From an uncultured Flavobacteriaceae bacterium (lineage in GTDB: Bacteria > Bacteroidota > Bacteroidia > Flavobacteriales > Flavobacteriaceae), in the NCBI GenBank assembly GCA_937929935.1, contig CALFUL010000024.1, positions 1-64,000 of the forward strand: a stretch of 64,000 nucleotides of DNA, written 5' to 3'. A program made the translations under genes and the position numbers. Positions 26,402-36,029 of the stretch are shown here, one piece after another (position 1 is the stretch's first letter; each line of letters opens with the position of its first letter). Under the pieces are notes generated by a model. That model made no database searches, was not told where the DNA came from, and worked only from the letters and a program-made list of their open reading frames with translations.

Positions 26402-27739
26402 TTATTGAGGGCTAACTGATTTGCTTTTCAACGTTAAATTATCAATCACAAATTGACCTAAATTTCTACCTTGTTGTAAACCAATATCAACGGCTTTTCT
26501 GTAATGGATACCTCCATACATTCTGCTGATTGCTGCCTCTTCTGCGGCTTTGTTAAAAGAAGTAAAACTTCTAACGGGTAAGCCAAAAGGTATTTCTGTG
26601 TCATCATCAAATGTAAAATCATCACCAAAAATACTTGTCAATGTTAATGCCGCAGCACCTGAAACTACACTGTGACCACTTGTATATTCAGGAAATGGAG
26701 GAGTTTGAAGTACTGGTTTCCAATTTTCATCAATGTGTTCATTGATTAACGTTTCTGGTCTGATCAAATTACTGCGGTACTTTTCATCCCAGCAACTGAT
26801 AAAAGCATCAGCAATAGCTATTGATGTTTTGGTGTAGGCCAAAACGGTATTGTCAAGATCACTATTGGTTTTTTTGGCAGCTATTTTTGCAATTCCAATC
26901 CAATGTGCGCCAGGCGTAATTTTTTTGGTGGCAAACATCAAATGGCCTCGTGTAACCGAAACATACGGATTACAATCCCAAAACTGGGCAATAGCAATTT
27001 CTTCAGAAGCATCACCTTTTTTAGTGATTTCATTACTGATATCATAAACCTCTTTTAGTTCTTTATAAAAGATACTATTTTTTTCTAAAGAAAATGCTGG
27101 CGGAGGTTCGGGTTTAAATTGATTTGCGGTCTTTATTACAAAGGGTCTAATCTTATTCCAATGGGGTTCAATACCAGCCATATAAGCAGGTGGTGTAGGC
27201 TGCCATCTTGAAATGTCATCAGTGTTTACGGTAAACTTAGACATTGTACGGGTTTGGTAGTAATGGTCATCATTCATCCATTTTACAATGTGGGCTGCTA
27301 CTTGTAAACCATATGCTTTTGAAGCCTCAAAAACCTTTTTGTTTTTTGAAGACCAATCTGTATACAAACTATCACGAAAGGGGGTTAATTTTTCTTCTGA
27401 AAAAATCAATCTTCTGCTCACATCAATATGGGCAATTACAGCAGCTACTTGATGATTTATTTGATTAGTTGCGTCTGGTTTTGGAATAGCGGTTAGTTCA
27501 GTTAGTTGCCCTTCAAGCGAAACAAAATTTTCATTTTGCAAGGCGAGAATTTCATAGGCTGCAATATTTGGATAGGCAAAAATACGACTGGCTACTGGTG
27601 GCGAAAAGATGTCATGAATCATAATTTCAGTAACCTTGTCAATTGACTGATGCATCACATCTGGGGTTACCTCAATTTCTTCTTTTGAACCACAAGACAG
27701 CATTGAAATAGCCGTAAGAATTAAAAATATTTTTTTCAT
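26402..27739 (-). CDS. Vanadium-dependent haloperoxidase/PAP2-type lipoprotein
   Basis: Start at ATG 27739 gives lipoprotein signal MKKIFLILTAISMLSC; the longer reading frame upstream overlaps the preceding gene and is rejected. About 445 residues. Active-site blocks of the vanadium haloperoxidase/PAP2 superfamily are all present: Lys-x6-Arg-Pro in KYRSNLIRP, Ser-Gly-His in EYTSGHSVVSG, and Arg-x5-His in SRMYGGIHYRK. These bind vanadate or phosphate. Halogenating or phosphatase activity cannot be told apart by eye. Third gene of the minus-strand cluster after two VCBS lipoproteins, starting 8 nt past the second one's stop. Confidence 0.85.
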   Translation of the reverse strand: MKKIFLILTAISMLSCGSKEEIEVTPDVMHQSIDKVTEIMIHDIFSPPVASRIFAYPNIAAYEILALQNENFVSLEGQLTELTAIPKPDATNQINHQVAAVIAHIDVSRRLIFSEEKLTPFRDSLYTDWSSKNKKVFEASKAYGLQVAAHIVKWMNDDHYYQTRTMSKFTVNTDDISRWQPTPPAYMAGIEPHWNKIRPFVIKTANQFKPEPPPAFSLEKNSIFYKELKEVYDISNEITKKGDASEEIAIAQFWDCNPYVSVTRGHLMFATKKITPGAHWIGIAKIAAKKTNSDLDNTVLAYTKTSIAIADAFISCWDEKYRSNLIRPETLINEHIDENWKPVLQTPPFPEYTSGHSVVSGAAALTLTSIFGDDFTFDDDTEIPFGLPVRSFTSFNKAAEEAAISRMYGGIHYRKAVDIGLQQGRNLGQFVIDNLTLKSKSVSPQ

Positions 27740-27746
27740 TTTCAAA

Positions 27747-30700
27747 TTAATTTTCCTTTTGAAAGGAGTACACTTGAGCTTTATCATCATTGAAGGTAGC
27801 AAGCAAGTAAAATTGTTCATTAAGTTCAATAATATTTAAACTTCTGACTGATTTGTTCATAAAATCTAGTCCAATTTCATGGCCTAAAACTACATCATTT
27901 ACACTTTTTATCATTGCCCCAGAAAAAGAATCAAACCGACCTTGAAAGGGCTTGACACCAAAATAATTTCCGCCGACTAATAATTCATTTTTTCCATCAT
28001 CATCAAAATCAAAACTTAAAAAATCTTTGATTGGTGCAAGTTGTAATTCAGTTTGAAAAGCAACGAATTCAAATCTGCCGTCTTTATTTTCAAGAAATCC
28101 AGAACGTAATTCATCAACCTCATAAATATGTGATTTATTTAAAACTTCTTTATCAAATATTTGCTCAATTGTTTTGCCGGCAAAGGCTTTATAATTGGTA
28201 AATTTCTTTTTTAAACTTACCATTTGCGATGACAGGCTATTTAAATCTTCTAAAGGATAATACTTGCCGTCTTTTTCTGTGGCTATAATGGTTTCAGTAC
28301 CCCCGTTTGCATCAAAATCATGATAATACATTTTCATAGGATATTTTGAAGACGCTGTAAATTTTGAGTTGAGGCCCCAATTACCAAGAACATAATCATC
28401 ATCGCCATCATTATCAATGTCAAAAGGCAGTATGGTTTGCCAGAGTCCGTTCAGTGAATGATCCAAAAGTTTTTCTTCAGTAAAAGTGCCTTTTACGTTT
28501 TTAAAGAATTTAGGCGACATCCATTCTCCTATTAAAATAAGGTCTTTAGTGCCATCTTGGTTAAAGTCATGCCAAATAGCATTTGTAAGCATGCCTACTT
28601 TTTCTAAACCACTATTTTTTACTTTTTCAAAGGCACCATTGTTATTTTTTAATAATACTGAATTAGGAATTTTACCAAAATTATTAGTCACTAATTGACT
28701 GCCAATGAACACATCTAAATCGCCATCTTGATCATAATCATAGGGTGCAATAAATGATGCGTTTTCAAAATATTCAGGAAAATCAGCAGTACTAAAATCA
28801 GTATCATTTTGCACATAATAACTATCTAGAAGGGCCTTCATTTTATAGAAAAAATCAGCACCTCCTGAACCAATAATTAAATCATTTTTTCCATCAGCGT
28901 TAAAGTCTGAAATAACTGCAGCAACATCTTCCTTAATAGAATCATTCGCTATTTCAGGAAAGCTCTTTTCAACATAGCAGGTGTCTTTTTGTAGAAAAAT
29001 CTTTGAAGGTTTATATTTTGAGCCTCCGAAGAAAACATCTTTTTTGCCATCATTGTTTAAATCACCCAAAGCTGTCGCCGGACCCCGGTCAGACATTTGG
29101 TAGGGCATTAATTTTTGCCTATTAAAATCAGTATAGCGATCTTCAGTATGATCAAAATTTAACCCAAGGCTTCCTTCTACTTTTTTAAATGTTTTTGCCT
29201 GTAACGTTTTTAATGATTGATAATCAAAAGGCAAATTGTTTTCTTGAGACAGGGTTAACGCTTGATTAGTAGGCACCTTTTTTAAGACTTGATAAGTCTT
29301 GTCAGGCCATATTATTTTCAACGAATCAATAACTTCAGTTTTGCCAAAACCAAAGTGAATAAAGGGTTCAGAAGAAGCTTGAAATCCGCGAGCGGTATAT
29401 AATTCTTTATACTGTAAGTTGCCCTCATTGTAAGCGTAAACCTTAGTGCCTAAAGCAAATGTATTTGGTTTATCATACTTGAATTTTAGTTTCAAGTAGT
29501 TGCTTTTGTTGTCAGTTTTATTAATATATAAAGTTGCTTCTTGATTACTATTATTGGTAATCAAGTCAAGATCACCATCTAAATCAAAATCAGCTATGGC
29601 AGTAGCGCCAGAAATCAATGTGTCTTTTGAAATCCAAACATCAGACATGTCATCGAAAGATAAATTTCCTTTTCCTTTAAAAACATAATTATGCACCGCT
29701 CCTGAGGGCATCATGTTTAGCGCCTTAGAATCAACCAGTTTTGTGCTGTTGATTTTTTTCTTGATTTGGTCACTTGAAACAAAATTTAGAAAATCAAGAT
29801 CGTTTGGTCTTTTAGTAATACCATTTGATATGAAAATATCTTGATTGCCATCTTGATTGAAATCTCCAAAAAGGGCACTCCAACTCCAATCTGTGGCGCC
29901 AAGACCACTTAAAAGAGCAGTTTCAGCAAATTGATTTTGTTGCCTGTTAATAAACAACATGTTTCTAGAATATTGATAGTGGTAGTCAAAACGTTCTTTT
30001 CTCAATCTCTGGGTTTGTATATCATCAGCACCTTCTGTAGATTTTAAAACCACTTCATCTTCGGGTAGCATATCAAGTGAGATAATATCTGGCCATCCGT
30101 CATGGTTTATATCAGCGACATCATTACCCATTGAAAAACGTGACGTATGACCAAAATAGTCTCTTAAACTTTCAGTAAACGTGCCGTCGCCATTGTTTAG
30201 ATAATAGTAATCATCTTCATGAAAATCATTGCCAACAAAAATATCAGGATACCCATCATTGTTAAAGTCTGAAATTGCAACACCCAAGCCAAAGCCATTA
30301 ATGCCGCCGTAAATTCCGGCTTCTTCGCTGACATCAATAAATTTACCCAATTCATTTTTGAGTAGCTTATCGCCGGTTTGATAGTTTCTTTTCTTTCTTA
30401 TTTCGCTGTGACCATATGATTCTTGAGTGTGAACAGCATGGTTTAATAAGTACATGTCTAAATCGCCATCGAGATCATAATCTAAAAAAGCAACTGAAGA
30501 ACTGAATGAATCAAAATCTAGGTTATATGCTGCTGCACTTTCAGTAAAGGTGCTATCGCCATTATTTATATATAGTTCATTGTAGCCATTTAAACCATTG
30601 ACACCAACAACTGCACAAACATAGATATCTAATAGGCCGTCGCTATTTATGTCTGCCATTACTGTACCTGTGTTCCAAGAACTATTTCCGGCAACACCAG

Positions 30701-31001
30701 ATGTTTTGGTAATGTCTTCAAATTGAAGGTTTCCTTTGTTTAAAAAGAGTTTGTTTTTTACTTGATTTCCTGTAAAAAATATGTCGGGCAAATCATCGCC
30801 ATTAATATCACCTACAGCAACACCACCACCGTTATAAAAGTATAGATAGTCAAGAATATTGACATCAGCAGTAGGGGTTAAAACATTATTGAAAGTGATA
30901 CCTGTTTCTTTTGAGCTGGGGTTACTGAAAAGCGTCTCTTCTTTTTGACCGCAACTGCTGAGTAAAAAAATAGTCAGTAAACTGAAAAGTAATTTATTCA
31001 T
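27747..31001 (-). CDS. VCBS/FG-GAP and ASPIC-UnbV lipoprotein, paralogue 2
   Basis: 1084 residues. Lipoprotein signal MNKLLFSLLTIFLLSSC. Many Asp-rich FG-GAP/VCBS calcium-loop motifs (DINGDDLPDIFF, DINSDGLLDIYV, DFNNDGYPDIFV, DFNQDGNQDIFI, DFDLDGDLDLIT, DFNADGKNDLII) predict two integrin-alpha-like beta-propellers. A central ASPIC/UnbV domain is marked by LYTARGFQASSEPFIHFGFG then IDSLKIIWPD. Related CRTAC1-type proteins bind calcium and are often near SusC/SusD pairs. Probably surface lipoprotein. It overlaps its paralogue upstream by 8 nt and is followed by the haloperoxidase-like gene. Confidence 0.88.
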   Translation of the reverse strand: MNKLLFSLLTIFLLSSCGQKEETLFSNPSSKETGITFNNVLTPTADVNILDYLYFYNGGGVAVGDINGDDLPDIFFTGNQVKNKLFLNKGNLQFEDITKTSGVAGNSSWNTGTVMADINSDGLLDIYVCAVVGVNGLNGYNELYINNGDSTFTESAAAYNLDFDSFSSSVAFLDYDLDGDLDMYLLNHAVHTQESYGHSEIRKKRNYQTGDKLLKNELGKFIDVSEEAGIYGGINGFGLGVAISDFNNDGYPDIFVGNDFHEDDYYYLNNGDGTFTESLRDYFGHTSRFSMGNDVADINHDGWPDIISLDMLPEDEVVLKSTEGADDIQTQRLRKERFDYHYQYSRNMLFINRQQNQFAETALLSGLGATDWSWSALFGDFNQDGNQDIFISNGITKRPNDLDFLNFVSSDQIKKKINSTKLVDSKALNMMPSGAVHNYVFKGKGNLSFDDMSDVWISKDTLISGATAIADFDLDGDLDLITNNSNQEATLYINKTDNKSNYLKLKFKYDKPNTFALGTKVYAYNEGNLQYKELYTARGFQASSEPFIHFGFGKTEVIDSLKIIWPDKTYQVLKKVPTNQALTLSQENNLPFDYQSLKTLQAKTFKKVEGSLGLNFDHTEDRYTDFNRQKLMPYQMSDRGPATALGDLNNDGKKDVFFGGSKYKPSKIFLQKDTCYVEKSFPEIANDSIKEDVAAVISDFNADGKNDLIIGSGGADFFYKMKALLDSYYVQNDTDFSTADFPEYFENASFIAPYDYDQDGDLDVFIGSQLVTNNFGKIPNSVLLKNNNGAFEKVKNSGLEKVGMLTNAIWHDFNQDGTKDLILIGEWMSPKFFKNVKGTFTEEKLLDHSLNGLWQTILPFDIDNDGDDDYVLGNWGLNSKFTASSKYPMKMYYHDFDANGGTETIIATEKDGKYYPLEDLNSLSSQMVSLKKKFTNYKAFAGKTIEQIFDKEVLNKSHIYEVDELRSGFLENKDGRFEFVAFQTELQLAPIKDFLSFDFDDDGKNELLVGGNYFGVKPFQGRFDSFSGAMIKSVNDVVLGHEIGLDFMNKSVRSLNIIELNEQFYLLATFNDDKAQVYSFQKEN

Positions 31002-34000
31002 CTAACGCAAAAATCTTTGGTTTATCATTGTTGATTGCAGCAATTAGAAATGTTTTACCGCTGGCGTCTTTGAATTGTTTCAAATGCTTGATTTCTTCTT
31101 TGACAAAAAAGCCACTTTGATTATAATTTTGCCAATTAAAATTCATTTTTCCATCACCTAGTAAAACGCTTCCAAAATTTGCATCTAATCTTGAATATTG
31201 TGGTTTGAATTCAAAATTATTGCCACCCATTATCAAGTCAAGATTGCCGTCATTATTAATGTCAGAACATGAAATATCACAAACACATGACAATTGTACC
31301 TGATTAGGAAGTTTTTTAATTGTGAATTGCCCATTGCCTTCATTTACAGCAATGACAGACTCAGAAATTGATGCAGTTTTCATAATTGAATTTTCAAATA
31401 TTTCTTTTGAAAACAGTTCATCAATCGAGCGTTTTGCGTATTCTGAAGCTTTTAAATTTTGCTTTTTTAGTTTGACCATTTGTGTGGTCAATTCTTTTTT
31501 CTGATGGATGGGAAAGTCTTTACCGTTTTCACTTAAGGTCACAATTTGTTCTATGGTACCGTTGTCATCAAAGTCGTTAATCCATATTTTCATAGGATTT
31601 CCTTCTGAAGGGGCATAGTGAAGGTTTAAACCTTGATTTCCGATAATGAGATCTAGGTCGCCATCATTATCAAGATCCGCTTGTTCAACGGTGTTCCACC
31701 AGCCAGAAAGACTATCTAAAGATGAGGTGATCTTAGCTAACCGTCTGCCATTATTTTTGAAAATGATAGGGGTGCCCCAATCAGAGACCGTCACTAAATC
31801 TTTTTTTGAATCTCCGTCAATGTCAGCCCATATGGCATCGGTAATCATGCCTGCGTCTTTAACTTCATAAATGATTCTTTCTGTTGAATTTTCAAAAACG
31901 CCATTTCCATCATTGGTTAAAAACACGTGGTTAGGATTCACGCCATAAGTACTGGCCACGCTTCTTGACCCAACAAACAAATCAATATCGCCATCTTCAT
32001 CAAAATCATGTGCCGCTAGGGTAGAAATATTCTCGAAAGTAGACGGTATTTGCTGTGTTCCTTTACTGAATTGCCCTTTGCCATTATTCAAATATAATCG
32101 ACATCTATAATTGCGCTTATCATCATTTTCGTTACCTCCTGAGCCCACTACTAAATCAAGATCACCATCGCCATCAGCATCAAAGAATGCCGCTGCTGTA
32201 TCTTCATAAGTAGCGTCATTGGCAAAAGAAGATTGCGGTAATTGACGCAGTCTGCCTTTTCCGGTATGGGTGTAAATTGATGCTGGTTGCCCTTTTGCTC
32301 CACCAATGAAAATATCTTCATGACCGTCATTATTGATATCAGCAATGGCTAAAGAAGGGCCTTCTTGTGATAAGAGTTGGTAGATTAACCCTTCATGGTC
32401 AAAATCATTGTAATTGTTTTCTTTGTGGGCTATTAAGGTTTCATTTTTTAGTTCTTTAAGGTAAGATGGTTTGATTGTTTTGTTGGTTGGTTTGAAGCTA
32501 TTTTGGGCATCACTATGCTTTAAAATCAACGTTTGATTTGCATCAACATTTTTAAGTAGTTGGGTTTGGTCATCTGGCCAAATAACGCGTAGTGAATCAA
32601 TGATCTTTCGTGAGCCTAAGCCAATAGTCATTGCATAATCCATAGAAGATTGAAAACCTCGAAAGGGCATTAATTCTTGAAGTACAATTTTATCGTCATA
32701 AAAAAGAGAAACACTTGCACCTATTGCAAATGGATTCTCTTTTGAGCCCTCAAATTTTAATTTTACAAACCCATTATCAGACATAGTGTTGGTATTGTTC
32801 TTATAGATAGAGGTGGTCATGTTCACATTGTTTACCACCAAATCTAAATCGCCATCATTATCTAAATCTGAATAAGCCGCTCCGTTTGACATGGTAGGCA
32901 TTTCAAAACCCCAATCGGTGTTGGCATTTGAAAAGGTAATATCGCCGTTATTTTTATAGGCATAATTGGGTTGCGGTCTGATGGGCATTTTATTAATAAT
33001 AGAATCAATAGAGGCTTTCTGCCCTGTTAATGCCATTTTTTGAATGATTTCATTGGCAAAAAAGTCAACAAAATCTAAATCAGTCAAATCATGATTAATG
33101 CCATTGGTAATAAAGATGTCACGCAGACCATCATTGTCCATATCAAATAGCAGTCCGGCCCAACTCCAATCGGTTGCATCAACACCACTGAAGTAGGCGA
33201 CTTCAGAAAATGATCCATTTCCGTTATTGAGTTGCAAGGTGTTTTGTATGTATTGCTGATAAAAGTCTTTACTCTGTTTTAATTTATAAACATCATAGCC
33301 TTCAAACTCCATCACTGATTTTACTCTTTGATCAGCCTCGGGCAGCATATCGGTAATAAAAATCTCTGATTCGCCATCATTATTGATATCTGCAATATCA
33401 ATACCCATTGCAGAAAGTGATAAATGTGAAGTCCATTTTTTAATTTCTTCTCTAAAAGTTCCGTCTTGATTATTGATATAGAGGTAATCACGCTCATAGA
33501 AATCATTAGATACATAAATATCAGGATATAAATCTTTGTTGATATCAGTTACCATAATACCTAAGCCAAAACCAATAAGGCTGCCATAAATTCCGGCTTC
33601 TTTGCTAACATCAACAAATTTGCCATTATCATTACGCAATAGCATATCGCCCACGCCCTTGAAAATGTCGGGTACGCCCTCCCAATCTTGTGCGCGCACT
33701 TCTCGCTGCTCAGCATACCCTAAGCTACTTACCGGAATATTACTATTGTTTAAAATGTATGCGTCAAGGTCTCCGTCTTTATCATAGTCAAAGAAAGAGG
33801 CATGCGTTGAAAAGCCAGTTTTTGCTAAATTAAAATCTTTCGCTTTTTCGGTAAATGTTAAATCGCCATTGTTGATATACAAGTCATTATCATGGTTGTC
33901 ACCTTCCATATTTCCAGCATTACTGACATAAATATCTAGTAGGCCGTCAGCATTGATGTCTACCATACAAACACCTGTTGACCATGGTTTGTTACCTTGA

Positions 34001-34359
34001 ATTCCTGCAGATGCAGAAATATCTTCAAATTCAAAATTTCCTTTATTCAAATACAGTTTGTTTTCAACCATATTTCCGGTCAGGTAAATATCAGGCAAAC
34101 TATCATTATTGATATCACCAATAGCAACACCGCCGCCGTTATAGAAATTTCGATATTTGAAAATATTGAAGTTCTTTTGATTGGTTACCTTATTCGTGAA
34201 ATCAATACCAGTTTCGCCAGCAGGTAGAAGTTCAAAAAGCGTAGTGGTTTTGTTATTTTCGCTTTCAATTTTTTTATTGTCTTGAGTACAAGAGCTAAGA
34301 AAAAATAGGGCTACAAATAAGATTGATATATGTTTTAAGCCATTATTTTTTAAACGCAT
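30994..34359 (-). CDS. VCBS/FG-GAP and ASPIC-UnbV lipoprotein, paralogue 1
   Basis: Start at ATG 34359 gives lipoprotein signal LKHISILFVALFFLSSC; an in-frame ATG 42 nt upstream is disfavoured. About 1121 residues, same architecture as the downstream gene: repeated DINNDSLPDIYL, DINADGLLDIYV, DYDKDGDLDAYI, DMDNDGLRDIFI and DADGDGDLDLVV loops with a central ASPIC/UnbV block (LMPFRGFQSSMDYAMTIGLG, IDSLRVIWPDD). The two proteins are clearly duplicated but well diverged. First gene of the cluster, divergent from the exported oxidoreductase operon; the shared intergenic region holds a LacI-type site. Confidence 0.88.
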   Translation of the reverse strand: MRLKNNGLKHISILFVALFFLSSCTQDNKKIESENNKTTTLFELLPAGETGIDFTNKVTNQKNFNIFKYRNFYNGGGVAIGDINNDSLPDIYLTGNMVENKLYLNKGNFEFEDISASAGIQGNKPWSTGVCMVDINADGLLDIYVSNAGNMEGDNHDNDLYINNGDLTFTEKAKDFNLAKTGFSTHASFFDYDKDGDLDAYILNNSNIPVSSLGYAEQREVRAQDWEGVPDIFKGVGDMLLRNDNGKFVDVSKEAGIYGSLIGFGLGIMVTDINKDLYPDIYVSNDFYERDYLYINNQDGTFREEIKKWTSHLSLSAMGIDIADINNDGESEIFITDMLPEADQRVKSVMEFEGYDVYKLKQSKDFYQQYIQNTLQLNNGNGSFSEVAYFSGVDATDWSWAGLLFDMDNDGLRDIFITNGINHDLTDLDFVDFFANEIIQKMALTGQKASIDSIINKMPIRPQPNYAYKNNGDITFSNANTDWGFEMPTMSNGAAYSDLDNDGDLDLVVNNVNMTTSIYKNNTNTMSDNGFVKLKFEGSKENPFAIGASVSLFYDDKIVLQELMPFRGFQSSMDYAMTIGLGSRKIIDSLRVIWPDDQTQLLKNVDANQTLILKHSDAQNSFKPTNKTIKPSYLKELKNETLIAHKENNYNDFDHEGLIYQLLSQEGPSLAIADINNDGHEDIFIGGAKGQPASIYTHTGKGRLRQLPQSSFANDATYEDTAAAFFDADGDGDLDLVVGSGGNENDDKRNYRCRLYLNNGKGQFSKGTQQIPSTFENISTLAAHDFDEDGDIDLFVGSRSVASTYGVNPNHVFLTNDGNGVFENSTERIIYEVKDAGMITDAIWADIDGDSKKDLVTVSDWGTPIIFKNNGRRLAKITSSLDSLSGWWNTVEQADLDNDGDLDLIIGNQGLNLHYAPSEGNPMKIWINDFDDNGTIEQIVTLSENGKDFPIHQKKELTTQMVKLKKQNLKASEYAKRSIDELFSKEIFENSIMKTASISESVIAVNEGNGQFTIKKLPNQVQLSCVCDISCSDINNDGNLDLIMGGNNFEFKPQYSRLDANFGSVLLGDGKMNFNWQNYNQSGFFVKEEIKHLKQFKDASGKTFLIAAINNDKPKIFALDE

Positions 34360-34486
34360 TCTTGTGTCTTTTATTGAAGAATTAAATTGGATCAAAATCA
34401 TTTAAAATCTACTAAAAGTAAGGAGCGAAAGATACATATTCTTTTATGAAGAATAAAGTTGAAAACAGTTAATATTAGGTTATAAG

Positions 34487-34502
34487 ACGCAATCGATTTC
34501 GT
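34487..34502. promoter_or_regulatory. Candidate LacI-family operator (acgcaatcgatttcgt)
   Basis: A 16-bp palindrome with one mismatched pair and a central CG, as LacI-family sites have. Same length and half-site (TTTCGT) as the site at 47862-47877 beside lacI. It lies between divergent genes, 128 nt before the plus-strand start (34631) and the same distance from the minus-strand start (34359), so it could control either or both. Confidence 0.5.
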
Positions 34503-34630
34503 ATGAATTGAGTTCTTATATTTTTAATTAATTATTCGTTAGAATGCGTTATATTTAAAGAGTGTATCAACTAACATTCAAATCATTTTTCAAAGTTCTT
34601 GTGAGTATATTTTAACAATCAAATAAAAAA

Positions 34631-36028
34631 ATGAAGTATTTAGATCGTAGAAATTTCATAAAAAAATCATCATTAAGTGCCGCGGCAATTGCTGCTGCGC
34701 CTTTACTTGCCAATGAAATTAATGGTTTGACAAAAAGGCCAGCAATGGCCTCTTATATGGGCGATTTTGCGGCGCCGAAGTTAGCTACCATTAGAGCAGC
34801 ATTTATTGGTGTTGGCGCGCGAGGCCCTGGACATCTACAGTTTTTTGCTTCTTTACCTGGTACTGAAGTGGTTGCTATTAGTGATTTATATGAAGATTTA
34901 GCTAAGAAATGGGGTACAAAGGCCAAAGAAATAGGAGGGAGTACACGGCATCAAGAAGTGAAATTATATTATGGCAAAGAAGATAGTTGGATCAAAATGT
35001 TAGATGAGGTTAAACCAGATGTAGTTTTTATTTCTACGAATTGGAAAAACCATGCCCCGATGGCAATCACAAGCATGAAGAAAGGCGCGCATGCCTTTGT
35101 TGAGGTGCCTATTGGAGTTACTGTAGATGAAATGTGGAGTATAGTTGACACTTCAGAAGCTACTCAGAAACATTGCATGATGATGGAAAATGTTAATTAC
35201 AGTCGCGATGAATTGATGTTTTTGAATATGTGTAGGCAAGATGTTATTGGTGAAGCCATACACGCTGAAGCTGCTTACATACATGAACTTCGTTTTCAAA
35301 TGGAAGAACAAGAACGAGGAACGGGTTCATGGCGAACCCATCATTATGCGAATAGAAATGGTAATTTGTATCCAACACACGGTTTAGGTCCGGTAGCACA
35401 GTACATGAATTTAGGACGAGGCGATGATTCATTTGGCAGCTTGGTTTCTTTTTCAACGCCTGCAATGGGGCGGTCTTTATATGCTAAAAAAAATTATGCA
35501 GCCGACCATAAATGGAATCAACTTGATTACAAAGGGGGCGATTTGAATACTACTATACTGAAAACCAAGATGGGCAAAACCGTAATGGTACAGTGGGATG
35601 AAACAAGCCCAAGACCTTATTCACGACTTAATTTAATTCAAGGAACTAAAGGAGCTTTGGCAGGTTTTCCAACACGCATTGCTTTAGAAGGTGGAGTGCC
35701 AGGTGCAACCAAAAATCATCATCAATGGGCTCAAGGTGATCAATTGGTTGAGATACGTGAAAAATATGATCATCCTTTATACAAAAGGTTAAACGATGCT
35801 ACCAAAGACACAGGGCATGGTGGTATGGATGGTATAATGATGTACCGCATTGTTGAATGTTTACAAAAAGGACTTCCGTTAGACCAAAATGTTTATGAAG
35901 GTTGTTTCTGGAGTGCTGTTAGTCCGTTAAGTGAAAGATCAGTAGCGAGTGGGGGATCGCCTCAGCAATTTCCAGATTTCACAAGAGGAAATTGGAAAAC
36001 AACAAAACCATTGTCAATAATAACATAA
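34631..36028 (+). CDS. Exported Gfo/Idh/MocA oxidoreductase, GH109-like
   Basis: 465 residues. An N-terminal RRNFIKKSSLSAAAIAAAPLL is a twin-arginine-type signal, so the NAD-containing enzyme should be exported folded. NAD-binding GVGARGPGH, ISTNWKNHAPMA and EVPIG form the Rossmann domain. LYPTHGLGPVAQYMNLGRGD is the hallmark of GH109 (NAD-dependent alpha-N-acetylgalactosaminidase type). Known GH109 enzymes oxidise C3, eliminate the aglycone, hydrate and reduce back. Specificity here is unknown. First gene of a four-gene plus-strand operon, 2 nt before the DUF1080 gene. Confidence 0.85.
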   Translation: MKYLDRRNFIKKSSLSAAAIAAAPLLANEINGLTKRPAMASYMGDFAAPKLATIRAAFIGVGARGPGHLQFFASLPGTEVVAISDLYEDLAKKWGTKAKEIGGSTRHQEVKLYYGKEDSWIKMLDEVKPDVVFISTNWKNHAPMAITSMKKGAHAFVEVPIGVTVDEMWSIVDTSEATQKHCMMMENVNYSRDELMFLNMCRQDVIGEAIHAEAAYIHELRFQMEEQERGTGSWRTHHYANRNGNLYPTHGLGPVAQYMNLGRGDDSFGSLVSFSTPAMGRSLYAKKNYAADHKWNQLDYKGGDLNTTILKTKMGKTVMVQWDETSPRPYSRLNLIQGTKGALAGFPTRIALEGGVPGATKNHHQWAQGDQLVEIREKYDHPLYKRLNDATKDTGHGGMDGIMMYRIVECLQKGLPLDQNVYEGCFWSAVSPLSERSVASGGSPQQFPDFTRGNWKTTKPLSIIT

Positions 36029-36029
36029 C

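Noticed and set aside
27740..27829. Longer start for the haloperoxidase-like gene.
   Set aside because: It would overlap the preceding gene and place a lipoprotein signal in the middle of the protein.
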